DNA of 38,675 nucleotides from Reticulitermes lucifugus (GCA_026260175.1 JAKCWW010001973.1:5667-44341), one strand, 5' to 3'; positions 1 through 13,005 are shown, counted from the stretch's first letter. Translations and numbers: made by a program. The notes: generated by a model not told the origin, from the sequence alone.

Positions 1-1680
1 CCTCCATCCGCAACCCGAGGACGCGCCATGCCGTGGTGACAGGGACCCACTAATCATGGAACAGCTCCATTAAATGTAGGTCAAATAACTTAAACAAAAT
101 GGCACTCTGGGTCTAAGTACGTGTTTGTATACAACGCATTTTTTATCTTTTCAAATGTGTGTAACTTATTTTAAGCATATGATTCTTATCTTTACCTGTG
201 AAGTGCGCATTAATGTTCTGCCTTATAACTCCTTTCTTTCAGTGATGAGTTAAGTGTTTATCATTTGTTGTAAAAATTTACAGTACAATTACTCAGTTTT
301 ACGTGTATCCTAGTTCTCTGTTTTTACAGTTAGGCATTAATAATACCTACATTTAAAAAAATAGGAGTCAGTTGTAAATAAGAGTTACGTTGCTCATGAG
401 GAGTTACAATGGAAGCAGGCTGTGTGAATACGGAAATTAAATTTGGATACCATAAATGCGGATCATTTCTTGCTTGTGTGAACAATTATTAATTTCTCAA
501 GAGTTTTCTTCTAGTTGGACTGGTGGTTAGTCTGTCAGTCAGTCAGGAGGTACAATCAGATGTTTCGAGAAATGTTGCATACAAATATAACCTTACAGTA
601 AAAATTACCTACGGCGCATTGAAAGTTTATTTTTTCACTCCCCTTCGCCAATGATCACAATTAACCTGTGAATTTTACCAATCAATCCTAGTAATTCATC
701 AAATCTTTGAAAAAGGCTGTACGTTATTACTTACAGCGCAAACCCACACGTTGTTAAACAACGCAATTATATAAGGGGGTAAAGGTGAAGAACCTGTTTC
801 GGAATGTAAGCTGCTCATGTTCTGCAGCAGTAATTTACAAGAGGAACAACGGTTCTGTATCCTGAAAATTTATTGCTCTGCAAACTTGGATATACAGATC
901 AGATCTATTAATCATGCGGAGACTGCTAGCTGCAATTACATCTTGCACACTATATGACTCCTCTTATCAGTTTTGTAATGATGCAGGCTTGTAAGTGTAA
1001 GGTCATCCCTGTAGTTTGATGTAGGTCTGTATGGTATAATAATAGTTGCTGAAATTCGGAATATGCTGGTGGAATGGTGCCAAATTTTGATATAATGGAT
1101 GCACAGAAATTGTAGTTTGTGGCCTCATCGTCTACAAATTTGAGAACTTAACATCATCCCCCTTATTTTGTGATATCATTCGTTTATTTATTTCTTCCAC
1201 TGGATTAATTTAGTTGATCGACTACTGTTAGTGCTTCTAGCAATTCCGGTGTAAATAAATATCTTTTTACATCATGCTTTCCAAAACAAAGGTAAATTAA
1301 TTGAACTTCTGCTCTTCTGTCTTTATCTGTCGTTATGTGTGTGGCAGAGTCAGTAGTAGATAGAGATAGCGTCAGAAGACTGTGGTTATGGAATTTATTC
1401 TTGAATCGGCATTGCAGTGTTTATCTTTGCGAAAAACAGTTTATCCAGATAGCAGCTCTTCTTACTGCATATTGCTATTCTCGTATGTTTAGAATCTGTC
1501 TTCCCAGAACTTTTCCGGTAACTGAAGTTAGGTGTTCTGGGCGAAATTTGTTTTTAAAACTTTTCGTTGAATTTCAAAGCGTTTTTTGCCAGTTCAAGGA
1601 AAAATTCACGTAAATAGCTAAGATTATGACAACAAAACTAAGATAATTTAAAAAGGAATCATAACCATCTATTAAGTTAT

Positions 1681-1815
1681 GGAACCGTTGGTAATGATGA
1701 TAATGATAATGATGATGATGATGATGAGAACATTTAAGCAACGACAACACAGCACCAGCAGCACCAGCAGCAGCAGCAACAGCAACAACATCAGCAACAA
1801 CAAAAACAGTAACGT
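1681..1815. repeat. Trinucleotide-rich low-complexity tract
   Basis: Impure (GAT/AAT)n is followed by impure (CAG/CAA/CAC)n. Both strands stay open in some frames only because of the triplet periodicity, giving Met/Ile, Gln/Ser/Asn or Leu runs. I read it as simple sequence, not a gene. Confidence 0.8.
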
Positions 1816-3654
1816 GGAAAAAACAATAACAAATGAGTCTGAATTAAGTTTCATGATGAGAGTAACTACAGGGAATGCTTGTAATTAATGAGTAATCTGA
1901 ATAACTGGCGACATCTGGTCTACTTCTTTAAAGCTCATTTTCTTCTTACTTATTTGTTAAATTATGTAACGTGTATTTTACTCTGAAGCAGTTAACAGAC
2001 ATGCTATGGAAAGTACTGGGTCTAAGGCAGAAGTAATTAAATGAGAATAGGTGGATTTATAATATGTTATTTAACGACGCGATATCAGTTTTAACGGATG
2101 CTTAGCATCGAATGACGTAATAGGAAGACTGTTCTCAACGAATTTGTAAAGGCTTGTAAGGAAGCGGTCACGGGCTATTTAAAGGTAGACCTGCCATTTT
2201 GGTTTTGTCAACTATATTTATTTGGACTTTTTCCATTGTCACAAACACATCACCTACCTGAAACCATTGTCAAAAATGTATGTGATTCAATTACCATTCT
2301 GTTATTTGCGTCGAGGGACATAGAAGAACCAATAAAGTACTCAGGATAATAGACCGTAGGTGTTTCGGCCGAGATTCGAGACGGGCACTTACTGAAATCA
2401 GACCACAATTGTCATCGCTCGAGCCAACTTGTTCCGTGAAATGAGGAAGAGAGAATAACTATTACAAAGAAAAGGTTCTGAAGGGGAACTGCGGAAAGTG
2501 GCCAATCGGAAGATCAGTACAGACACAAGAAAATGGTTTTAGAAGTTACAGTATCGTAGAGTACTATGAGTGTGTATGAGAACTGGACTGAAGTGCTGCA
2601 ATTCTGGATACATTGAGAGCTTGGTTTAGCAGCGTTGACCCTTCGTGTTCCTCCTACATACTAATGATCTGACAGCTAACTACGAACATGTCTGAGAGGT
2701 GAAAGCGGAGTGAAATGAGACATTTCACACAGTAAAAGTAAGTTATGTCTTTTGTATCGCTTTTGGTATTCTGGCCGTTCTGTTTTCATCCTCATGGAAC
2801 CTAATGAGGCAGAAAAGTTCCTTAGGGTTCTCCCGTATCTGCGGCGGAGCGTAACACAGGAGTCGTTTCATTATGACCATAAACTCTGCACGTTGTAATT
2901 TAGAGGTCGTCACTCATCAATCACATATCATTATAACATTCAAATAATATTCAGTTTTAAAATTAATTTAAAGAGAAATCTTTTCCCCTTAAGAAAGTGT
3001 TGCTGAGTTATTTCTTCTTCTTTTTTTTTGTGACCAACTTCGTCTAATTCAATACAGTGCCAGAGAGAAAAACTTGCATGAATATGTTGATATTCCCGCC
3101 CCGTTTGATCTCAGCGTCCCACGCCCAGAACTAAGTAACTTGTTAAACGTGTGAGTTACACATAGCAAGTTTTTAAAATGACTACATCAAGTTTCACAAC
3201 AGGTTTCTTTTAACACACAGTCTTTCATGTACTAAAAGCTCTTACATAATTTCCTTGACAGGACTGCAATTCCCTACAGACTGTACGTGAATACAGTGTT
3301 TGACGTTTATTTTTTCAAAGAAGGGACTCGTGCCCCTCTTATCCATTATGTGACGAGTGGAGCTATGATTCGGAGAAGGCAGATTTTGACATTTGACTCC
3401 CATGCTTGCTAACAGTCCCCTGAGGATCTTATCTTTCCACTTCCTGTTTAGAAATGTAAAGACTAAAACATAAGTGTTGGTCTTTTATCAGTTTTTATTA
3501 TTGTAAAATGTTTTCTCTTACTTTGTGCAAAGAACATAGATTGAGTATAGTTAAGAACGGAAGGCGAGAAGAATGTTTGAAGCTAAAAGACAGGATGTGA
3601 CAGCAAGCTGAAGAAAACTACGTATGTGGAGCTTCATTATATGTATCTTTCACC

Positions 3655-3835
3655 AAAATTGTAGGCATGAAACGTGAAGGAAAGAGATTAGTTGGGAAAC
3701 CTAGGCGTAGATAGAAGTACATTATAATGAGTCATAAAAAAACAGGACGGGAGGGTGTCGACTGGAATCATCTTTTTTTTTCAATGGCGCGCTCTGGTAA
3801 ACACGGTAATGAACATTCAGAGGTCATAGCACATT
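3655..3835 (+). mobile_element. Decayed non-LTR retrotransposon fragment, RT-ORF C-terminus
   Basis: Broken plus-strand reading gives KRLVGKPRRR, stop, then GREGVDWNH and, after a T-run, [10 protein letters not shown]. The better-preserved copy at 28265-28560 shows the same order of motifs ([25 protein letters not shown]). This is the C-terminal tail of a reverse-transcriptase ORF common in insect genomes. Stops and frameshifts make it inactive. The exact clade cannot be told from this piece. Confidence 0.65.
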
Positions 3836-4914
3836 GGAATTAACATTTTCAAATCGATGCTCTATTTAAAATACAATTCAAAAGTTTCCCTTAAATAAAC
3901 CAAGAATCAATCACACATGTACCAAGTTTCACAAAATCGGACATTGCACCCAAGCCTACTCAAGAAAGTTGCATTAGGTTGTATAGAATCCTTCGGTCTG
4001 AATAATTGCCACAGCTCCTGCTCTCTGTGTTTGAAATATCCTTGGTTTTTCTGAGATTTAATAATGAAGACTCCTTCCACGAGCCCGGACACTCATAACA
4101 ATATACAAGAAGGGGCGTATCCTTACGGGTGGTCGGTATGAGATGAAACCAGTTGAGGGGAGTATCTGCATTCTCGTGAAAGCGGGTGTGCAGTGGAATT
4201 CTGTGAAACGAATAAAAAAGAAGAACAGAGAGACAATACAATGTGAAATTCATGTGTAGCTGCCGGTACTGCTCGATTGCCAAGCTATTAGTTAGCGGAA
4301 AGGGCATTTGTTCAGCAACTACGTAGATCTAAATCTGTGTACTTCACGACAATGTTTCAACATACTTCTGAGCCAATTCTATCGATCATATTCTATTTAA
4401 TGATGCAGTTCCTTTACAGAGAATCATTCACCTTTCTGTGGTCTTTGTCTCCCATGTTGGTGTCACTCTATCTTATTCCCATTCTTCGCAACTTATCCTG
4501 AATGTCTTCTATTCGTGGTTTATTCGAATATACTTTTTGCATTCTTCCATGTTGTTTTGTTATGGAATATTTAATTTTGAATTGCATTTAGACTGTCGAG
4601 TAAAGTTTCTCTTAAACTAATCCAGACTGAACTCAAAATGGCGGGGAAAAATTTAGTCCCACTAACCTGTCAGATAATTCCCTAATATGTATGGACGGAC
4701 AAACTGAAATACGGCAAAACAGATAGGCGATCTTGAGACTTTATTTTTCATAAAACTCATACAAGACGCTTGTGTTTTGTTCCGAAGTTAAGGCAGACAA
4801 CAAATAGCAAATTCAGAAGCAGTCACAATTGAATGTTGAGGAGAAGGTTGATGTCCAGTGCTGTGAATGGAAGGTTCACGACATGCTGTTGGAATCAGAA
4901 GCAGATTAGCCCTT

Positions 4915-5245
4915 GAAAACTAAAATACTCTACGTAACAACCTGCATAAGATTAATTTTCTGCCTCCCTGGAAACAAACAGCGACTTCATTACAAAGATA
5001 GGCCTGTTAGGGGAAATAATTGCTGTTTATTCTAAGAATCATATGGAGCCCGTAAATACTATGTGGGCAAAATATAGACTACGTTAGTGTTCAAGTAAGT
5101 GGTATATAGTAACAACGGAGCTTTAAAGGGTCAAGCAGAGGTTTCAGAGAAAATATAAAATTAATGCTACACATCGCTGCCCCTTGCGCGATGACGAAGG
5201 TTTAGTCCCATATGAAAATGAGTATTTCTGTGTTGGAACATCTAA
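4915..5245 (+). repeat. Dispersed repeat, copy 1 (partner at 29935-30245)
   Basis: Collinear with 29935-30245 in direct orientation. Shared blocks include CTGTTTATT.TAAGAA.CATATGGA, then TGTGG.CAAAA, then GCTTT.AAGGGT and later ATATGAAAATG. The spacing is similar and divergence is high. No coding capacity or terminal structure is visible, so the class is unknown. Confidence 0.55.
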
Positions 5246-6829
5246 GTAAGTCTTATATAAAATAATGTAAATCTGGCAAATAACTTATTTTCTTGAACGA
5301 TTTTTCAGCAATGTTTATGTCTTTATAATATAATTAATACATTTTGTGCCGTTTGGTACAAGAAAAGTACCTCACAAACTGGAGGCTAGTATTAGGTTTA
5401 TGTTCAAGGTCCTCACTAAGTTCAGCCGAATTATGAACCGTAACGTGTGCTGTTGGGCTTTACGGCTACGTATTTTGAAGCAATTCAAACGTTTCGGCGT
5501 ACATTGCAGTCACCTTCTTCATTGTAAACCTTCAACCTATATAAGACGGTGCCATATATTAATAGCTATGTAGCAGTTTTATACATATATTGTTTTAATT
5601 TCCCGTCACATGTAATGGAAATTTCTTGGAGTACCATTCAGTGGAAAGAACGTCAAACAGTTTCTGACCTTCGATGCTCACAGTTCTCCCGTAACATGAC
5701 TTGCTTGTCCTTGCATATAAAACATGGGATTTATTTGCACGATCGTGACTGTATACCCTCCTCCCTGTGCCATAGCGTTGTGCTTCGTAATATCGGAAAG
5801 GATGGGGTTGGTTAGTGGTGATCAGAAGTGACCTACGCCATGAAACAATGCTGTATGACACATCAAAATATTCACACATGATTTTACTCTACTGTCCTTT
5901 TTCCTTTCTACGGCATGGCCCATGCCTTATTGAGATTTGTTATGCTTACCTCTCCCTTATTTGAAAGGCAGGAAGTCTCTGTGGCCTGTAAAATACTGAC
6001 CCTTAACACATGGCCGTCGGAGCCAAGCTTCTTGCTGTTCAGCTGTCGCATAGCTATATTCTTTATGTTGTGAGTCTACTCATACATTTTTCGGTATCTG
6101 TCTTGATTTGGACAATGCTGACCTAAACTAGGAATTTTTAACCAGCGGCAATACAAATAACACAGATTGTAGTGCGCTTTTCTAGACTCAATGTAGAATA
6201 TAAAATCATTAAAGCAAAGAATTTTTATATGCAATTAATGTTGTAAACCTGTCGAAATTTTAAGCCATATGAGAAATACGATTTTATCCATTGAAGAGCT
6301 CTGTGAACGCTGTATTGAAACACTGGGGTCCATAATGGGCGGAGTATTTCTTGGGTGACTAAGCATCTGTTAGCTTTGCAAGAAGAACTTTGTTCACTGG
6401 AGTCAGTTAATTCAATCCATTGCCTTACTTAAAACAGAAAAACAAAGGGAAAGAACAAATCACCTACCCCGTTAACGCAGACCTACTAAACCATGGTTTG
6501 TACACGAGAATTTCAAACAAAGGAAGGTAAAGAATAATACTTATAAATAAACAAACAAAGAAATAAAGTAACGGAAAATGAAACGTATTAAGATGGTAAA
6601 GTGCAAGTGAAGATTATCTAGTCTGATGGCGTTAGCAAGTAGACCTAGAAAATCTATATAGCGTGGCAATATATACATTAAGTCATCTAGTACGTCGAAA
6701 CCTACGTGACACATTAGATGCTTACTTGTTCAACGGAAAGTGGAGTTTCATGTATCACATAATATGTGTGTTCGACACTAATACATTGCGAAACCATTAA
6801 ATGTTTTCTTGTGATAAGGGGGCCCACAC

Positions 6830-6995
6830 AGTCTCTTATTCAATGGGTACCAGCGTTCTTTCCCGGGGGTAAATCAGCTGGAGAGTTAAGTTAACCACTC
6901 ATCTCTTTCTAGTGCCGAGGTTAAGAGTGGGTGGATCTATACTGCTACTCCTCCTATAAGCCTTCATGGCTTGGACAAGAAAAAATTTCACATAG
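6830..6995 (+). mobile_element. tRNA-derived SINE fragment (3' part), family B
   Basis: The block GCCGAGGTTAAGAGTGGGTGG followed by GCCTTCATGGC.TGGAC aligns with the 3' part of the copy at 20655-20910 (GAGGTTAAGGATGCATGGA, then GTTCATGGCGCGCAC) and more weakly with 32330-32610. The tRNA-like head is not clear in this copy, so the 5' limit is approximate. Confidence 0.45.
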
Positions 6996-8322
6996 CATGA
7001 ACATCATGGCATTTAAGCCTTCCAGGCCACGATTTTAAACTTTCTGCCGGCTAGAGAAAGGAGGCCCATCCAGCCAGCAGAGCTGATACTTTGGAAGTGG
7101 GACTTTGGTGATATCAATGCACCATAAATCTACTCTTACTTTGCTGGCCACATAATGATATATGTAAGGTTAGTGATTGGCAAGAAAATCATATGGTCAA
7201 AGATAAGGTACACATTACAAGTCTGAATGATGATCTAGAATGATAACATTTCTATAATTTGAAAGCTTAACAGCCCTCTTCCTTTACACATGTCGACTAC
7301 AGAATTCAGCCAGTTGCTGGCGCACGTAATAAGCTTACAAACAGGAATATTGACTTAATTTATTAATAATAATTTGTAAGTTGTTCAGCACCATTTCATA
7401 TGCTCCAATGTTCTATAGCTAGAGATGAATATTATTCCTTTGCAAATTCACCGAAACACTATCTCCTTTCTTTAAGCTTTTCCTTCTTTTGTGGTCCACA
7501 ATGGACTCATTTCAGGCTGCATGCCATTTATATGGGTCTGTAACACTTTAAGAATATGTTGAACTCAGCAGCTAGATAATATTTTCAGGCATCGAAAGTT
7601 TATATAATATTCTTCTTAAACTGTCGCATTTCTTTAGGACGTTGAATTGTACAGAATATGAAATACGTTAGAGGTTAGACTCCAATTTGTTGTATCTCTT
7701 TTCCTGTTGGGTTCCATCCTTTTCTGGAGTTAAACACCCTAGGCTCAACCACAGATCTTTCAGGACAATTTCCGTTAAGAACAGATACACAATCCTGAAC
7801 GTAATTTCAGAACAAAATATGGCGTAATCACTGGCAACAATCCCCACAATTTCGGATTTGGAGCCACACCTTGATATTACGTATATAAATGCTTATTTCT
7901 TTAATAGAATATAAAAGTATTTAGAGATACATTTCTGTGCAGATTACGACGAAATATCAGTAATAATGGAACGTTATAAATATATGCCCGCGGAAATTCC
8001 GAGTGCATATTGTATTAATATAAAGTTAGGTCTACAATTTTGCGACAATTAGAAGGGCATGTTAATACCACAGAGCGCAAGAGGTGTTCAGTAAAGGGAT
8101 GTTGCCACCACATACAAAGGATAAGTGAATATATGTCCATTGTTCTCGTGCTTCTTGACTCTGTCATCTGGTTACTGCTCTTTACTGTAAGGATGAGAAT
8201 GTGAAGAATTCGGCCGTCTGTTGGCCCCATGTTGTGAATTGAACCACGCTGACCCCAGCGTTGAGTTAAGACAATGGTACTATCAAAGAGTTGCTATGAA
8301 TGGTCTGTTGTCGTGCTTGCAG

Positions 8323-8973
8323 GATGGAGTATGGCTGGCTGTTCCCGACTTGGTGGGCCCCTGCCGAGACCTGGATGCTGCTGACCTAAGCGGTAGCGTG
8401 GGCGAGGAGGAAGAGGACGACGAAGAAGAGGAGGACGAAGAAGAAGAGAAGGAGGAGGAAGAGCAGGACATGGGTCAGAGGTCATCCTCACTCCTAGCGT
8501 CGCGAACTCGTCCTAAAATCTCTCTTACGTGGGTGCTAAGAGGCGACCGACAGAACAGCTCTACAATAACCACAAACACCACCACCACCACAACCAGCAC
8601 TACTGCTACAATTGCTACTTCACCTTCAACGGCTACCGATGAGCCGCCACCGACATCTGCGACAGTCAGCACCGTAGAGAAAACTACAAACAAATATAAC
8701 ACTAAAATAAATAACAATATCAGTATTAAAGTGAACAGTGAAAGTAACAACAGCAGCAGCAACAAAAACAAATATGTCAATGCGACAGCCAAAAGGACTT
8801 TATCAGAACCGTCTTTGTTAATAGCTACAAGCGAAAGTGGCAGAAGTGGGCGATCGAGTCGTGAGAAACATCGGCATCGCCGCACACGTACTCCAAGACA
8901 CAAGACTGAAAAACAGAGGCGACATTCTCGCTTTGGTTATGAGATTCAAGATGTGGATGCCTTTCTGACTAAG
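8323..8973 (+). CDS. Two-SH3-domain protein, internal exon: disordered acidic and Thr/Asn-rich segment
   Basis: The exon opens after a pyrimidine-rich tract ending TTGCAG and closes at AAG|GTAGGA. It is 651 nt, exactly 217 codons, phase 0 at both ends, and joins in frame to 12092. Near its start is an acidic run (SVGEEEEDDEEEEDEEEE, about residues 27-44). Thr-rich, then Asn/Ser/Lys-rich and basic Arg/His-rich stretches follow, all probably disordered. The last residues, FGYEIQDVDAFLTK, look ordered and lead into the first SH3-like domain in the next exon. Without splicing the frame ends at 9003 after nine more codons, so intron retention would give a protein lacking both SH3 domains. A reading starting at an upstream ATG (8221 or 8296) is possible but less likely than the acceptor. 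The protein is not confidently named. SH3 domains bind proline-rich peptides, which suggests an adaptor or scaffold role; this is inference. Confidence 0.72.
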
Positions 8974-9100
8974 GTAGGAATGTTACACAAAAATCTGGAA
9001 TAAGGTAAAAGTGTGTTTTACTATTCACTATTCAGTTAACCAACAAATGCACACACATAAACTACTTTTATAATTTTATTAGTATCGATGTATTCCCCTA

Positions 9101-9129
9101 CACGTGTTTCGGTCCGTAGGCCATCGAAG
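9101..9129 (-). repeat. Hairpin-CGAAAC motif, copy a
   Basis: On the minus strand the sequence reads CTTCGATGGCC, a TACG loop, GGACCGAAACACGTG. It has the same layout (imperfect stem, short loop, then CGAAAC) as copies at 21047, 28144, 28811, 33474 and 37821. It is probably a fragment of a dispersed retroelement. Confidence 0.4.
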
Positions 9130-10450
9130 AGCACACTTGTCTCAGTGACAAGCTTTAAAACATTTGAATTTGTAAAATATGTAAAACTGTAAAACTTATA
9201 ATTTTATCATATAAGTTAAAGTCAAGATTTAAAATAGCAGCGTTGGTCACTTGGTGCCCAGAATCATGGTATGTATTTGTTGTTGATTATAAGCGTGTTG
9301 TTTCGCGTGCTGTTGTGTGGAGTGGTGTTTTACATTTGACATTAAGTAGCCCACATTTAGTACTGTATGCTTGGGTCAAATTTATCATGTTTTGGGTTCA
9401 CTTGAGCAATTATATTTTCTTTTTCCATCATTTAAAGTAACTCTGCTTACCACATTGTAAAATATATATTTCTTTTGTCGTCTTTTGGTTTGTCTGCAGC
9501 TTAAAATTAACAAGCTGGGAAAAGACGAACGGATTAATGTAAAGTAGCAAACTACAATTCATTAAATTACATGTTGGGAAATGAACGCACGGCATAACAG
9601 CTGCCATAGTCGCTCTGGTATAGGTTCTAGAGTTTAATGTCGGCGTGCTAAATTTTGGCGAGTTCAAGCAAAAATTGCGCAGCGCAACCCAGCGCCAAAT
9701 ACAGTCCTCGTGAATTTGATGGCTTCACCTGAGGGCGGCTACTACAGGAATATCTATTTATTCTTTCTGACTTCACGATTGAATCCTGCGGCATGTACAC
9801 TATCTTCGCAGTTTTGAGCAATTCATAACCCACGGTATAAATTTCCAAAGAAAGCGTATCTCGACAAGCCGTTTTAGTAATGACAAGTGTTATTAAACCA
9901 CTACGCCATTTATTATGTAGGCTGCAACGTATGTCCATAATGTAGCCAAGTGAATAAAAAGGGGGGGGGGATTTAATTCTGAAGCAGGCCTATTACACCA
10001 ACATGAAGACTTAAAACTGGTAACTTACTTACACCACGTCCGTGGAAAATATATCAGACTGTCAACTTCCTTGTTCCTACAGCAAGATGCGCTGATTACC
10101 TTTAATACCAAAAGTGTTCCTTAGATGTTAAAAATTTCCAACGCATATACCACAACTAAACTTGTTATTCTCACAAGCTTTTTGACGTAATTAATGTCAA
10201 AGTAAAACGATTTATGGGACTACGCAGCATCATCTATCTAGTTAAATTTTTTCACTATAATGTCAATCAGATTAGTGGCTACCAAGATTTTGTCGGTATG
10301 CATATATATCAACGGTGTCTCAAATTTTGGAAAGGACTATGTTTGGCAGCACTGAGTTACACACGGAAATAACACTTGTGCGGTGACAATTGTTCCACGT
10401 CACGAAAAGTATAAATATTAGAACATGCAACAATGTTTCTTGAGTAAACG

Positions 10451-10657
10451 TTATCGATAATAATGTGTTATGTACTTCACTAACGTCTTTTTAGGCGTGT
10501 TCGCAAAATTGCGAAAAGTGACTACTAGTTCGTCATGTCTCTCTGTCCGTGTGTCCGTCCTTCCGCATTCAACAACTCGGCTCCCACTGGACGGATTTTC
10601 ATGAAATTTGATATTTGAGTATTTTTCGAAAATCTGTCGAGAAAATTCAACTTTCAT
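10451..10657 (-). repeat. Dispersed insect repeat with an open frame (NIKFHENPSSGSR type)
   Basis: The minus strand is open for 68 codons and includes FEKYSNIKFHENPSSGSRVV and VVTFRNFANTPKK. I recognise this peptide pattern as one recurring in many insect gene models that arise from an interspersed repeat; the plus strand shows the associated impure GTCTGTCCGT-type run before GGACGGATTTTCATG. No function is known to me, and I do not treat it as a host gene. It lies inside the SH3-gene intron, antisense to it. Confidence 0.55.
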
Positions 10658-12091
10658 TAAAGTCTGACGAGAATAATGGGTACTTTACGTGAAGACCTAT
10701 GTACATTTATGGTAATGTATTGCAGAATTCTTCTTAGAATGAGAAATGTTTCTGACAAAAGTTGTAGAGCAAGTCAAAACACACATTTTATATTCAATAC
10801 CTTTTTTCCGAAAATCCTACCGTTTATGAGATAAAGCAGGAAATTATGGTAGAGCCAGACAGGCCACAGGTGGTAATATACAGCGCATGCACGTTGCGGC
10901 TGGATAAGTAAGACTACAGACACGCACTCAGAATATGTAATATTGATTGCTTTTCCAAGGCAACAATGTTTACGCGAACTCGCCTCAATATTGCGTTATA
11001 CCTACAGTGCCTGTCATGTTTTGTCTGCACTGTTTAGCAAACCTACGACTTATAAAGTTCATAAATGACGTTTCTCAGTGTCTCCTGGTTCTTCCTCTTA
11101 TTCTTTGTCCCGCAATTTAATAATTCCTTACTATTGTCTTCCATCTGCACTAAAGCTTGGGATGTGCAGTTGTTCAATATCGACATAACGTAATTAAGAC
11201 TAAGAAATAAATCTGGTGTATTTAACATGTTTTTTAGACCTATTTTTATAAACAACGTTCTTGTGAATGGATTGGCTTTTTCTAGGGTAACTATACACTG
11301 CCTCAAGAGATATTTCTGTTTTCTGTAGGGGCTTGCTCACTTGAGCATAATGTCATCAGGCAGAATGTTACATGAGGAAGAGAGAGAGACAAGATATGCC
11401 GTTTTCAAGAATCGTCTTATGATCTGCTAAATCATATTTATAAAATACCTACCATAATGACTGTGAACACTAATTCGAGAAGCTTTAATTGACGCGCCAT
11501 GAAGCCGCCAGGGAAAGCGGATAAAGATGTGCTTATCTTCATTGACGGTATAACGTATAGGTCAATTGCTTTGTGATTCGAACATCTGGGGTTAGTCCAC
11601 GAAGTCCTCAGACCGCAATGAATCTTGGGCGTCGTAGGTTGGATATACCACGTACAAAAATTGTTCAACAAATTTTAAATTATTGAGCAAAATAAAGGAA
11701 ATTCAACAAATGATTGTGGTATTTTTAAAATCATAATTTTTTTTAGGCGCCACCGGTGTGATTACGCGCCCCAGAAGCCAGAAGACGTAACATCTTGATT
11801 TGGAACGTTGTAGACCTCTATGAATTCACCCCATATTTTGGTCCATGTCTGCGGGAATGTGACAAGATGTAGACATTCTGTACCACATCTGAACCATAAT
11901 CGGAAACTTGGATAAGGCACTGTGTCTCTTAACCTCATTAGTCGACAAGTCGGTGCTACTGTTTTCGTGAGTTATGAAAGTTTATGTGGATTGTCTCTAC
12001 AATTCTTCATCAAGTCGTTATTCGGAAGGTTGTGTAAGACACGTACAAGGGCCATTATGAAGTTACTTAATGTGAAACTGATGTGTTTCAG

Positions 12092-12757
12092 GCGTCCCTT
12101 GAGAAACCAGCGAACATCCCGGTGGTCCTTGCATTCCCGTGCGTCCTGTATCAGACCCGCATAGGCGGTTATCACGAGGAAGTTTCCCTGCCTCTCGGAA
12201 TGGTTGTGAACGCCGTTTTCAAGAATCAAATGTGGCTCTACGTACAGACGCCTCATGGTGAGGAGGGCTATGTAAGCTACGCTGCATGTCTACCATTGGG
12301 AATCCTACCGCCACCTCAAAGAGCATCGAAACCAGCGCCATGTTGGGAAACGCACACAGATATTTTCCCGCAACCACTTGGAAACCGCACGGACAGTGAG
12401 AAAATCCGCGACGGCACGAGATCGGAGTGTGGAGGCCGTGGGCGTTGCTATAGTCACCTGGGTAGACGTGGACGCTATGGTGGAGAAAGAGACGCTGTTT
12501 CCGCGTGTGGCGAGCGAAGTGTAGACCGTCTTTACCTCAGAGCTGCTGCAAGTGCTAAGTGCAAAGGCACTACGAGACACACGCTTCTTGTGATACGGTC
12601 TGATTACAACAGCAAGGGGCGGAACACGCTTTCTGTAACGAAGGGAGATGTGGTAGCACTCGTGAGTGGGCATCTTAAGGATTGGTTCTGGGTGCGAAGC
12701 AGAGACGGTAATGAAGGATTTATACCTTCAGTTGTTGCTGGACACGGCTTCCTCTGA
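12092..12757 (+). CDS. Two-SH3-domain protein, terminal exon carrying both SH3-like domains
   Basis: The exon starts after TGTTTCAG and ends with TGA at 12755-12757, adding 221 residues. Residues about 8-70 of the exon (IPVVLAFPCVLYQTR...EEVSLPLGMVV...WLYVQTPHGEEGYVSY) have the layout of an SH3 fold: an ALYDY-like opening, a loop, a paired-strand W and a GYV motif. Residues about 163-221 form a clearer SH3: VIRSDYNSKGRNTLSVTKGDVV, then DWFWVRSRDGNEGFIPSVV, with the double W/F, the G-x-x-G-F-I-P and the terminal V. Between them lies an Arg/Gly/Cys-rich linker. The first domain lacks a canonical ALYDY and may not bind typical PxxP ligands. The protein ends only about ten residues after the second domain. 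The visible part totals 438 residues over two exons; the N-terminus is missing. THOC6 lies downstream, tail to tail. The gene is not identified by name. Confidence 0.82.
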   Translation, partial: ASLEKPANIPVVLAFPCVLYQTRIGGYHEEVSLPLGMVVNAVFKNQMWLYVQTPHGEEGYVSYAACLPLGILPPPQRASKPAPCWETHTDIFPQPLGNRTDSEKIRDGTRSECGGRGRCYSHLGRRGRYGGERDAVSACGERSVDRLYLRAAASAKCKGTTRHTLLVIRSDYNSKGRNTLSVTKGDVVALVSGHLKDWFWVRSRDGNEGFIPSVVAGHGFL

Positions 12758-12999
12758 CAGCGGATCACTGGAAGCCATGAACAGTGCGACATATTATATA
12801 TTCCTTACGAGAACAATGCTCCGATTCATTCAGCAAACATGAAAGAACACAGAGATCTACACCGTGTAACTTTTGACAGCATCTGTACCAGAGGATTGGA
12901 ACCCCGAGTACTTTGAGTCACATTTGCAATTGGAAACTACCGTACTTCTTTGATATATAGAAAGAATGAAACAAAGCTAGAATGAAGAAAGAAAGAAAG

Positions 13000-13005
13000 A
13001 ATAAA
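13000..13005 (+). terminator. Candidate poly(A) signal of the SH3 gene
   Basis: AATAAA inside an AAAG-rich tract, 243 bp after the TGA. It is the first canonical hexamer I saw downstream. The cleavage site is not determinable from sequence alone. Confidence 0.4.

Larger units (their letters stand above)
1..8322. other. Non-coding region (intron or 5' flank of the SH3 gene)
   Basis: No open frame here looks like a conserved protein and no exon with good splice sites was found. The region is AT-rich with old repeats, listed separately. Because the first recognisable SH3-gene exon opens with a splice acceptor, at least part of this stretch should be intron of that gene. The 5' exons could be missed short exons here or lie outside the window. 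Confidence 0.6.
8974..12091 (+). other. Intron of the two-SH3-domain gene
   Basis: A 3118-bp GT-AG intron between AAG|GTAGGA and TGTTTCAG|GCG. Apart from the repeat at 10451-10657, a hairpin-GAAAC motif at 9101-9129 (minus) and a 10-base G run near 9961, I see nothing supportable in it. Confidence 0.7.

Noticed and set aside
1672-1888. Overlapping open frames on both strands rich in Met, Ser/Asn and Leu/Ile
   Set aside because: They are produced by trinucleotide repeats; there is no conserved peptide and no splice context.
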